Shown piece after piece: positions 6,618 to 13,020 of a stretch of DNA of 13,020 bases. Every line of letters begins with the position of its first letter. The stretch's first letter is position 1. The stretch spans positions 1-13,020 of the forward strand of contig JAFGFO010000093.1 in NCBI GenBank assembly GCA_016931085.1, written 5' to 3'. Under the pieces are notes generated by a model, which had not been told where the DNA came from, did no database searches, and saw only the letters and a list, made by a program, of their open reading frames with translations. This DNA comes from Thermoflexales bacterium (GTDB lineage Bacteria; Chloroflexota; Anaerolineae; Fen-1058). Both the position numbers and the translations under genes were made by a program.

Positions 6618-6666
6618 GGCAGGTATGGAAACCTGCCCTACGACGCTCTCTTCGACAGCCTGCTAG
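6618..6666. repeat. Half element of the hairpin/MITE family, locus 3
   Basis: The hairpin unit 6618-6641 (stem GGCAGGT/ACCTGCC, ending CCCTAC) is followed by a single terminal sequence at 6644-6666. Its reverse complement, CTAGCAGGCTGTCGAAGAGA, matches the left end of locus 1 from 1892 with one difference. The 16-base string CCTGCCCTACGACGCT here also occurs at locus 2. No facing terminal repeat is visible on the other side, so the element is truncated or single-ended. The CTA within its CTAG end is the reverse-complemented TAG stop codon of the response regulator gene. Confidence 0.7.
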
Positions 6667-7475
6667 ACGGCGAACTTGTAGCCGCGTCCGCGCATGTTGA
6701 CGACGTAAGGGCGGCCGTCGGGGCCGTGGCTCAGCTTGCGCCGCAGCCGCCACAAGTGAGTGCTGATCGCCTGGCGTTCCTCCCAGTCCTCCCACTCTCC
6801 CCCCTTGTCGCCGTGAAGAGCCTCAACCAACTGGCTGTAGCTGACCGGCTGGCCAGCATTTTCCATCAAGCAAGCCAACAGCCTGAACTCGCTCTGGGTC
6901 AAAGGCAAGGGTTTACCAGCCAGGGTCACCGTTTCGCGTTCCAGGTCCAACAAAAGGCCTCGCCCTTCCAGGAAACGCGGGCGAGAGGCAAGCGGGGAAT
7001 GAATAACTGGCCGGCTGGCTGCTTTCTCTGAGCGAGCGGGGGCTTCCAATTGGCGCGCGGTCTCCTCGATCAAGTGGATCATCTGCTGGCGTTGTATCGC
7101 TTCGCGCCGCTTAGCCAGGCCCTTTTCCACCGAGGTCAAGAGGTCCTCGGGCCGGCAAGGTTTTTTCAGATAATCAAAGCCGCCCCGGCGCATCGCGCCC
7201 ACGGCCGAATCGAGGCTGGCGTGAGCGGTCAGCATGATAACAACCGGCGGCATGGGGCGTTTTTCGATCTCTTCCATCACCTGGAGACCGCTGATGCCGC
7301 CCATTTTCAAATCCAACAAGACCAGGTCTATCGGCTCACGTTGCAGGAGAACGAGGGCTTCTTCGCCGCCGCCGGCCGTCAGCACGGTGTATCCCGCCTG
7401 GGAAAGCTCTTCGGACAGGAAAAAACGGATAGCTTCCTCGTCGTCAACAATCAGAATACGTGCTTGATTTACCAT
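6663..7475 (-). CDS. Response regulator with receiver and OmpR/PhoB-type winged-helix DNA-binding domain
   Basis: This 270-aa transcription regulator is almost certainly the partner of the kinase encoded directly upstream. The receiver domain (~4-122) has acidic residues D11/D12, phospho-acceptor D55 in LVLLDLKM, T83 in IMLTAHA and K105 in YLKKP. Its AVGAMRRGGFDYLKKP helix resembles NtrC-type receivers more than classical OmpR ones. A charged linker (~123-172) leads to a C-terminal winged helix (~173-270) with LTQSEFRLLACLMENAGQPVS, LWRLRRKL and NMRGRGYKF, the standard OmpR/PhoB signature. The gene starts with ATG right after the TAA of the kinase (TAAATG), with AGGAG 8 nt upstream inside the kinase end, so translation is coupled. 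The linker is longer than usual. The likely target is the transporter promoter just downstream, but no binding site can be assigned with confidence. Confidence 0.95.
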   Translation of the reverse strand: MVNQARILIVDDEEAIRFFLSEELSQAGYTVLTAGGGEEALVLLQREPIDLVLLDLKMGGISGLQVMEEIEKRPMPPVVIMLTAHASLDSAVGAMRRGGFDYLKKPCRPEDLLTSVEKGLAKRREAIQRQQMIHLIEETARQLEAPARSEKAASRPVIHSPLASRPRFLEGRGLLLDLERETVTLAGKPLPLTQSEFRLLACLMENAGQPVSYSQLVEALHGDKGGEWEDWEERQAISTHLWRLRRKLSHGPDGRPYVVNMRGRGYKFAV

Positions 7476-10400
7476 TTATCCCTCTCCTCGTGCCGCCGGC
7501 AAGACCACTGTGAACGTGCTGCCGGCGCCCGGCTCGCTCTCCACCTCGATCCGTCCGCCGTGCCGCTCCACGAGGCTATAGCTGACGGTCAATCCCAGCC
7601 CTGTGCCGTCCACTCGCGTGGTGAAGAAAGGCTCAAAAAGGTGCGCCATCTGGGTGGGGGAAATGCCCACCCCGGTATCGGCAAACGCGATACGCACTTC
7701 TCGCGCCTCAGGTGCCCATTCACTTTTCACAGTCAACATTCCGCCTTCGGGCATGGCCTGCTGTGCGTTGAGTACGATGTTGAGAAAGACCTGCTTGAAC
7801 TGGTCGGCCAATCCCTCCACACGCGGCAGGCTTTCCAAGTGGGATTGGACGGCTACCTGGCTGTGCTCCAGTTGTTTGCCGGCCAAGAGCAAGACATCTT
7901 CGAGCAGAGCGTTGATATCAACCATGGCTGGCTGGTCGCTGGCAGGCCGGTAAAAGCCGAGCACGCGTTCGACGATAGTGATCAAGCGCTCCACCTCGCG
8001 GTTGGCGATTTCCAGGTAGCGTTGTCTTTTTTGGGGGCTGGCCTGGGGATTGAGCAGCAAGTGAAAACCGCTGCGCAAAGCCTGGAGGGGGTTATTGATC
8101 TCGTGAGCCAGGGAAGCGACCAGGCGGCCGACGGCCGCCATTCTTTCGCTGCGGATCAATTGGGCCTGGGTCTGCTCGCGCTCGCGCAGCAAGGCCTTGA
8201 GATCCTCGTAAAAACGCGCGTTTTCAAGCGCCACGGTGAGCGTAGAGGCGATCGTCTGCAAGATATTGAGCTCGTCGTTCGAGTACGCGTTAGCAGCAGC
8301 GCTGGCTACCTCGATCACGCCGACGACGCGCTCCGAGCTGCGCAAGGGGACCGCCATCACTGTGCGCGTTGGCTCGCCCGCTCTCCCAATAGATTGGCCG
8401 GCAAGGTACTGGTCCAAGCGGTCTGAGAAACGTGGGTCAAGCCGGACATCCTCGACCAGCACCGCCGCGTTGTGCTCCAACGCCCAAGCGGCGATCCCTT
8501 CCCCCGGCGGCAAGCGCAGAGGGATCTCGACCTGCTCCACGCCGGTCAAGACCTGTGCGAAATACAATTCGCCCGTCTCTGGCTCTGGCCGGAGGAAAGC
8601 CGTAAGCTTGGACGAGAACAAGCGCTGGACCTGGTTCAGCGCCACGTGGATCACCATCGACGAATCCAGGGCGGCGACCATGGCCTGCCCAATCTGGTAC
8701 AGCAGCACCATGCGATCGGCGTGCGCGCGGGTTGCTACATACAAGCGCGCGTTCTCCATGGCCATAGCGGCTACAGAAGCGATGGCCTCCAGCAATTCCA
8801 AATTCTCGTCGCTAAAAGCCCCTACCTGGCCGTGGACGATCTCGATCACGCCGGCGACCTTGTCGCGATGCCTGAGCGGCGCACACAACAACGCATGTGT
8901 CTCAAAGCCCATAATCGTATCTAGACCATTGTACCAACGCTCGTCCTGGCACACGTCGTCCACACGCACGGACTGCCCGTGCTGCACGACCCAGCCGGCA
9001 ATGCCCTGGCCTGACGCGAGGTGGCGACCGCGCAGATCGAGCATTTTGCCCATGGCCAACACAAAGGTCAACCCACCTGTCTGGGGATTGTTAAGCAAAA
9101 TCGAGCCGCCCGCCGCATTCAAGGTCTTGTAGGTCAAATCCAGGATTTGGCGCAGCACAAGATCTGTATCCAACGACGAGACGGCCGCCACGCCCACGGC
9201 ATTGAGCGTGGCCAGGTAAGCCGCTCGCTTCTGGCTGGCCTGGTACAACTGCGCGTTGCGGATGGCCTGGCTGGCCCGGCTGGCGGCGGCCCGGGCCAGG
9301 GCGCGATCCTCGTCGGTGAAAGCATGCTCGGCCGGCCGCCCGCCCAAGCCCATCACGACATGCATGCGATCGCCTTCCCAGAGAGGAACAAGCAGCCCGC
9401 TGTCCCCCCATCCGCGCTCCAGGGCGCGCTCCCCGGCGATCTCGATCCATTCGCTGCCGGACAGCACTACCCCTCCTGGGCTTGATTGCAAGCGTTGGCG
9501 CAGCACGCACAAACGATGGCGCATGTCATGGTTCCAGACCAGGTCAACCCACTCTCCCACCAGTCTGAACGCCCGGCCACCGCGAACATCCTCGGCGCCC
9601 TCTGGAGCCTCTGAAGCTTCCGAGGGCAGCACAATCATCGCTCCCGCTGGCGCATGCAGTGCGGCCGCCATGTGTCGCAGCGTAGCCTCCATGATCGTGT
9701 CTGGGTCCAGCGTAGCTGCCAGGGCGCGATCCAGCTCATTGAGCACTCGCAGCCGGTCGACCTGGCGGGCGGCCTGGTACAACTGTGCATTGTGCAGCGC
9801 CAGGCCGACTTCACGGCCAATGGCTGTGAGCAACTGGCGATCGGCGTCCGTGTAGGCGCGCGAGGCTGGCCAGGCCATGTGCAAAAAGCCCAATACCTGG
9901 CCCCCAGCGCTCAATGGAATGCCAACGTGGCCTTGCAAGCCAGCCTCGGCCCAAGCCGTGGCCGGCAACCGGGGGCAGTGAGAGAGCCATATTGCTTCGG
10001 GCTGCGGGCCATTAGAGGCCAGCAAGCTGCCGTCTCTCAGTCCGGGCAGTGTGCACGACCAGAAGTCGCAGCAAGGGCAATCCCGCCATGGAGCGGTCAT
10101 TTCGGCTTGTACGAAGGCCTCGGGGACGCCACGCCAGGCCACGAGCTGCGGCGGGTCATCCAAACTGGGGCCAGGCAGCGATACCCAGCCGGCATCACAG
10201 TTCAAGGCCAACAAAATCCGCTCGAGGAGCGTGGAGAGCAATTCTTGCTGATCCAGCAAACTGGCTGCCGCGGTCGTAATCGCGTACAAAGTAGCTTGCT
10301 CGCCGGCGTATCTGCGCAGGGCAAACTCGGCCTGCTTGCGCTCAGTGATGTCTTCTAGTGCTCCCTCGTAGTACCGCACCTGCCCAAGGCTATCGTAGAC

Positions 10401-11165
10401 CACGTGCGCGCTGCCCCGCGCCCAGATGATCTGGCCGTCGAGCCGGCGCATCTGTCCTTCAAAATTGTGCGCCACGCCTTCGCGCTCCAGCATGGTCTGC
10501 CATCGCCCACGCTGCCCGGCGTCGACGTAAAATTCGGCCACGCTCGTTGCCAGCAGGTACTGCTCGTCTGGGCAAGCCAACATGTCAGCCAGGGCCGGGT
10601 TAGCCGCCACAAAATGTCCATCAGGTGTCGTTTGATACAAACCCACCGGCATGCTGTCAAACAAAGTGCGGTAACGCGCCTCCGATTCCTGCAGATCTTG
10701 CTCTACCCGGCTGCGCTCGGCGATCTCTTGCTGCAGCAGGAGATTTTGCGCCTCGAGCCGGCGCCGCATGTCCTGCATGGCCAGGTGCAACTTGACCCGC
10801 ACCAAAATCTCTTCAGGCTCAAACGGCTTGGCAACATAGTCCACGGCACCCAGCGAGAGACCCTTGACTTTGTCCGTCACCTCGCTCAAGGCGCTGAGAA
10901 AGATCACCGGTATCGCGCGCGTCCGCTCATCTGCTTTCAAGTGTTCGCAAACCTCATAACCAGACAGACCCGGCATCATCACATCCAGCAATAGCAAATC
11001 CGGCGGGCTGGATCGCGCAGAGGCAAGCGCCATCTCTCCATTCACCACGGTATGGACACGATACCCATCCCTGGTCAAAATCTTGCTCAAGAGCTTCAAG
11101 ATGACGCGGCTGTCGTCGACAACCAGGATACTTGGCCTGGAGTCGTTAGGGAGTGAGGAGGTCAC
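7476..11165 (-). CDS. Soluble hybrid sensor histidine kinase, REC-PAS-4xGAF-HisKA-HATPase
   Basis: This 1229-aa protein has no TM segments and is probably cytoplasmic. The domains in order are: a receiver (~12-127; D17/D18, phospho-acceptor D61, K113); a coiled linker; PAS (~163-277); GAF1 (~287-462); GAF2 (~467-642); GAF3 (~642-812); GAF4 (~812-987); HisKA with H1021 in SLAHEINNPLQ; and HATPase with N1133, DTGVG (1163-1167), FEPFFTT and GTGLGL (1187-1192). GAF1 carries a cysteine cluster (C363, C365, C366, C371 and C397) that may bind metal, heme or an Fe-S centre. The receiver at the N-terminus suggests an upstream phosphate donor or output modulation. I prefer the GTG at 11165, overlapping the zinc-ribbon stop as GTGA, with GGAG 11 nt upstream. 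A GTG at 11204 would add 13 residues without a ribosome site. The stop abuts the response regulator ATG. The signal is unknown. Confidence 0.93.
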   Translation of the reverse strand: MTSSLPNDSRPSILVVDDSRVILKLLSKILTRDGYRVHTVVNGEMALASARSSPPDLLLLDVMMPGLSGYEVCEHLKADERTRAIPVIFLSALSEVTDKVKGLSLGAVDYVAKPFEPEEILVRVKLHLAMQDMRRRLEAQNLLLQQEIAERSRVEQDLQESEARYRTLFDSMPVGLYQTTPDGHFVAANPALADMLACPDEQYLLATSVAEFYVDAGQRGRWQTMLEREGVAHNFEGQMRRLDGQIIWARGSAHVVYDSLGQVRYYEGALEDITERKQAEFALRRYAGEQATLYAITTAAASLLDQQELLSTLLERILLALNCDAGWVSLPGPSLDDPPQLVAWRGVPEAFVQAEMTAPWRDCPCCDFWSCTLPGLRDGSLLASNGPQPEAIWLSHCPRLPATAWAEAGLQGHVGIPLSAGGQVLGFLHMAWPASRAYTDADRQLLTAIGREVGLALHNAQLYQAARQVDRLRVLNELDRALAATLDPDTIMEATLRHMAAALHAPAGAMIVLPSEASEAPEGAEDVRGGRAFRLVGEWVDLVWNHDMRHRLCVLRQRLQSSPGGVVLSGSEWIEIAGERALERGWGDSGLLVPLWEGDRMHVVMGLGGRPAEHAFTDEDRALARAAASRASQAIRNAQLYQASQKRAAYLATLNAVGVAAVSSLDTDLVLRQILDLTYKTLNAAGGSILLNNPQTGGLTFVLAMGKMLDLRGRHLASGQGIAGWVVQHGQSVRVDDVCQDERWYNGLDTIMGFETHALLCAPLRHRDKVAGVIEIVHGQVGAFSDENLELLEAIASVAAMAMENARLYVATRAHADRMVLLYQIGQAMVAALDSSMVIHVALNQVQRLFSSKLTAFLRPEPETGELYFAQVLTGVEQVEIPLRLPPGEGIAAWALEHNAAVLVEDVRLDPRFSDRLDQYLAGQSIGRAGEPTRTVMAVPLRSSERVVGVIEVASAAANAYSNDELNILQTIASTLTVALENARFYEDLKALLREREQTQAQLIRSERMAAVGRLVASLAHEINNPLQALRSGFHLLLNPQASPQKRQRYLEIANREVERLITIVERVLGFYRPASDQPAMVDINALLEDVLLLAGKQLEHSQVAVQSHLESLPRVEGLADQFKQVFLNIVLNAQQAMPEGGMLTVKSEWAPEAREVRIAFADTGVGISPTQMAHLFEPFFTTRVDGTGLGLTVSYSLVERHGGRIEVESEPGAGSTFTVVLPAARGEG

Positions 11166-11656
11166 GTCCGCTTTAGCTCCAAATTTGCGCCACACTGAGG
11201 GCACTGGCTAAGCGCTTGCTTGACGGGGAATTGAGCATTACAGTAAGGGCAGCGCCGCTCGACCCTGCTCTCCTTGAGGTTGGGGAACACGTATACCTGC
11301 CGGTCGGCGCGCTGCTCCAGCACGATCTCACCGCGCCGCTCCAGGACCTCGATCGCTGACTGCACATTAGTCGCTGGCGCAGACAGTCCCGCCACAGCCT
11401 CGGCCGCCGTCGTTTCGTACTTGCCCTGCAAGCGCACCATCTCCACGATCCGGTCGGCCAGCCGCCGCGGCTCGATCTCGCTCAAGCGCCGCCACGTCGT
11501 CCCAGACCAGGCCGCCCCTCCCCCACCGATCACGATCAACAGTATCGTCAGAGGAAGTCGCTGAGGCACATTGATGGACGCACACAAAAACATCAGCCCC
11601 AGGCCCAACACCACGGCACTTAGCACCAACACCACTAATGCTGTTGTCTTATTCAT
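11162..11656 (-). CDS. Two-TM membrane protein with winged-helix-like region and C-terminal zinc ribbon
   Basis: This 164-aa protein has two hydrophobic segments (~6-25 and 34-51) near the N-terminus. A soluble part of about 100 residues follows. Residues ~65-125 (RIVEMVRLQGKYETTAAEAV...VQSAIEVLERRGEIVLEQ...VYVF) look like a small winged helix, with a recognition-helix-like segment and a wing. The C-terminus is a zinc ribbon with CPYC (C136, C139) and CPQC (C152, C155). I do not recognise a named family. It may anchor or sense for the soluble kinase whose gene overlaps it by 4 nt (GTGA), which is inference from position. The second of two adjacent ATGs (11656) has AGGAG at 6 nt. The first, at 11659, would have only 3 nt. 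Upstream, an AT-rich heptamer array separates it from the coiled-coil gene. Confidence 0.75.
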   Translation of the reverse strand: MNKTTALVVLVLSAVVLGLGLMFLCASINVPQRLPLTILLIVIGGGGAAWSGTTWRRLSEIEPRRLADRIVEMVRLQGKYETTAAEAVAGLSAPATNVQSAIEVLERRGEIVLEQRADRQVYVFPNLKESRVERRCPYCNAQFPVKQALSQCPQCGANLELKRT

Positions 11657-11662
11657 CATCCT

Positions 11663-11667
11663 CTCCT
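11663..11667 (-). promoter_or_regulatory. Ribosome binding site of the zinc-ribbon gene
   Basis: AGGAG on the minus strand sits 6 nt before the second of two tandem ATGs (11654-11656) and 3 nt before the first. The spacing favours the second. Confidence 0.6.
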
Positions 11668-11670
11668 AAT

Positions 11671-11712
11671 AATTAACAATTAACTATTAATAATTAACAA
11701 TTAACCATTAAT
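11671..11712. repeat. AT-rich 7-bp tandem repeat array
   Basis: Six heptamers of the form NATTAAY fill the gap between the coiled-coil and zinc-ribbon genes (starts 11671, 11678, 11685, 11692, 11699 and 11706). They form a higher-order 21-bp period. The 18-mer TAATAATTAACAATTAAC occurs exactly twice, at 11667-11684 and 11688-11705. The array is strikingly AT-rich in GC-rich surroundings. Its last base is the first base of the reverse-complemented TGA stop of the coiled-coil gene, and its other end touches the ribosome binding site of the next gene. It may be a short tandem repeat or hold promoter-like AT boxes, but no convincing -35/-10 pair was found. Confidence 0.8.
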
Positions 11713-12896
11713 CAGCCTTTCCAGCCTTGTGTAGCCGTCGTGAGCGAGTGGCCCATCGACTCGAACATGCGCTTGATGTTCGCCTCGGCCAACCAGCCGC
11801 CAACCTCGGCCTCGAACAAGCTGCTAAACTGAGCCGGGTTTTGACCTAGTTTTTTCTCATCTTTGACCTTGTTACGCAACTCATCCCAACGCTGGTGAAA
11901 GCGCAGCACCTCATCGTCGAGGCTAACATTGACTGCCTTGAGGTAAGCCGAGTGCATTTTCTGCTCGTTAATCAGTGCCGCCACACTTTGATCGATGCTT
12001 TGCAGGCCCTTGCCTATCCCGCCCAACAGAGCGATCAAGCCGGCCACCTTACCCAAGCCTTCCTCGTATTCGTCGGTCTGGATATTGAGCTGCACCATCT
12101 TGTTGATCTCATCAATGAGTTCATCTCCGCCGGCCGGCAGCGGGGTCTTCCAGTGATCGAACACGTAAAAAGTAGCGCGCTGCAGAGCCAGTCCCTCGCG
12201 TTTGTCGTCGTCGCCGAGCTGGGCCATCTCCTCGCGTGCGCGCGCCGTGTCCGTGTTAGCCTGTACCCACTGCCGCTGCAAATCTTCCTGCTCGGTCTGG
12301 TACACCAGGCTGACCTCAGCCCACTCCTTGCGCACCTCGTGCAGCGCGCGGGCGTTTTCTTCCAAGGCGCCGATCAGCTTCTGTCGCTGGCGATCCAGCG
12401 CGCTGATCTTGAAAAAGTGGATAAACATGCCCAGGCAGCCAGAACGCTGTTTGATCTCCTCGTTCAACTGGGCCAGCTTGGCCTCTCTCTGTGCGCGCCC
12501 GGTCTTGAGTTTTTCCTCGCGCTCGTTCAAGCGGGGGTTGAGGCTTCGCATCTCCGCCGTCGCCTTCTGCGCGCGTGCCAACAAATCGTCGGCGTTTTGC
12601 TGGGCCTGGGGGACGAGACGGTCGGCCAACTCTCGCCAGCGCTCCTCCAGCGTCTTGCGCTCGACCACCACGCGCTCCTGGATGGCCTGCTGCACATTAG
12701 CCGGGAACGATCCAAGATTATAGGCAGCGCGCGCGCTCAGGTCATTGAGCGTTGCGTCGTGCCTGGCCCTGAACTCTTGGTGGGCGCTCACGAATTGCAG
12801 TTGCACCTCTTGCAATTCGCGCAGCACGACATCCACCTTCCCCTTTGCCTCGTCCAAGAATTTGTTTAACCGATCGAGTGACATAGCTTTCGCCAT
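11712..12896 (-). CDS. Coiled-coil protein of unknown function
   Basis: I do not recognise this 394-aa protein. It is highly charged and mostly helical. Heptad-like coiled-coil stretches run over ~75-150 and ~165-228. Two short hydrophobic patches, GCLGMFIHFFKI (~153-164) and AGLIALLGGIGKG (~285-297), are too short for standard TM helices but could touch a membrane. The latter part (~255-394) is a second helical region ending GHSLTTATQGWKG. No catalytic motif, signal peptide or zinc site is visible. The ATG at 12896 is chosen because GGGAGGGGG lies 2 nt upstream, giving GGAGG about 6 nt spacing. An upstream GTG at 12944 would add 16 residues. It is the first gene of the minus-strand run, and the heptamer array separates it from the zinc-ribbon gene. 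Its position suggests a scaffold or partner for the sensory genes, which is inference only. Confidence 0.7.
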   Translation of the reverse strand: MAKAMSLDRLNKFLDEAKGKVDVVLRELQEVQLQFVSAHQEFRARHDATLNDLSARAAYNLGSFPANVQQAIQERVVVERKTLEERWRELADRLVPQAQQNADDLLARAQKATAEMRSLNPRLNEREEKLKTGRAQREAKLAQLNEEIKQRSGCLGMFIHFFKISALDRQRQKLIGALEENARALHEVRKEWAEVSLVYQTEQEDLQRQWVQANTDTARAREEMAQLGDDDKREGLALQRATFYVFDHWKTPLPAGGDELIDEINKMVQLNIQTDEYEEGLGKVAGLIALLGGIGKGLQSIDQSVAALINEQKMHSAYLKAVNVSLDDEVLRFHQRWDELRNKVKDEKKLGQNPAQFSSLFEAEVGGWLAEANIKRMFESMGHSLTTATQGWKG

Positions 12897-12898
12897 AA

Positions 12899-12907
12899 CC
12901 CCCTCCC
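12899..12907 (-). promoter_or_regulatory. Ribosome binding site of the coiled-coil gene
   Basis: A very strong purine run GGGAGGGGG lies 2 nt before the ATG at 12896 on the minus strand, with the GGAGG part about 6 nt away. It decides the start over the in-frame GTG at 12944. Confidence 0.75.
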
Positions 12908-12955
12908 GTATTGCATAGCGCGGCACGCTTTGCGCCGCAACCAAAACTCTTTCAC

Positions 12956-13020
12956 CGCCGAGAGCGCTGAGAACGCCGAGAAGAATTTAAAAAACTCTGC
13001 GCCCTCTGCGTGCTCTGCGC
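12956..13020. repeat. Facing arrays of 9-bp repeats (incomplete at window edge)
   Basis: Three 9-mers of the form CGCYGAGAR (12956-12964, 12965-12973, 12974-12982) are followed by an AT-rich spacer (12983-12994). Then come CTCTGCGNN 9-mers in the opposite sense (12995-13003, 13004-13012 and an incomplete 13013-13020). Read on the other strand, the right group is GCAGAG-type, close to the left consensus with C/A changes. The whole could fold into a mismatched stem with an AT-rich tip. The window ends inside the array. No promoter for the coiled-coil gene was recognised between the array and its ribosome site. Confidence 0.65.

Noticed and set aside
1891..6666. CRISPR array made of the repeated palindromes
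   Set aside because: The copies are kilobases apart, occur in both orientations and lack regular spacers or cas genes.
7050..8426. Plus-strand open frame of 458 codons opposite the kinase and regulator
   Set aside because: It spans the junction of two certain minus-strand genes with full catalytic motifs and has no family features. It is a product of GC-rich codon bias.
11895..12869. Long plus-strand open frame (324 codons) opposite the coiled-coil gene
   Set aside because: It is leucine/glutamine-rich antisense of a biased coding sequence, with no ribosome site or recognisable motif. The minus-strand frame has a strong ribosome site and a coherent helical protein.

Overview
The window is GC-rich (roughly 60 % by eye) chromosomal DNA of a free-living bacterium. 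It is densely coded, and almost every intergenic gap holds short repeats. A Chloroflexota (Anaerolineae-like) origin is my best guess. It rests on the long soluble multi-GAF hybrid kinase, the TPTPEP linker after the lipobox of the membrane fusion lipoprotein, the SSL2-type helicase and the repeat style. It is an inference, as there is no rRNA or marker gene here. No phage genes, transposase, CRISPR array, tRNA or rRNA were seen.

Layout. Plus strand, 1-1850: the 3' part of an RsuA/RluB-family pseudouridine synthase, then a complete XPB/SSL2-like DEAD/DEAH helicase. Minus strand, 12896 down to 2020: seven genes in one direction. In transcription order they are a coiled-coil protein of unknown function, a small two-TM zinc-ribbon protein, a 1229-aa hybrid histidine kinase (REC-PAS-4xGAF-HisKA-HATPase), a response regulator, a tandem-duplicated MacB/FtsX-type permease, a lipoprotein membrane fusion protein and a LolD/MacB-type ATPase. 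Zinc-ribbon and kinase genes overlap by 4 nt (GTGA) at the preferred start, and kinase and regulator genes are joined TAA-ATG, so those three are very probably translationally coupled. A perfect sigma70-type promoter (TTGACA, 17 bp, TATAAT) starts a separate transporter transcript at about 6520.

The simplest reading is a soluble two-component system that controls a MacAB-like export or lipoprotein-handling transporter next door. The substrate cannot be read from sequence.

The most unusual part is the non-coding DNA. One hairpin family (core GTAGGG, stem, TTTCCAT-like loop, stem) occurs six times at three loci, with stem variants that differ by compensatory changes and with extra sequence inserted in the loop of two copies. 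At all three loci the repeat contains or directly abuts the stop codon of the minus-strand gene. One locus has 21-bp terminal inverted repeats with CTAG ends, like a MITE. Three other gaps carry short-period arrays: 8-bp direct repeats upstream of the transporter promoter, 7-bp AT-rich repeats, and 9-bp repeats facing each other at the right edge.
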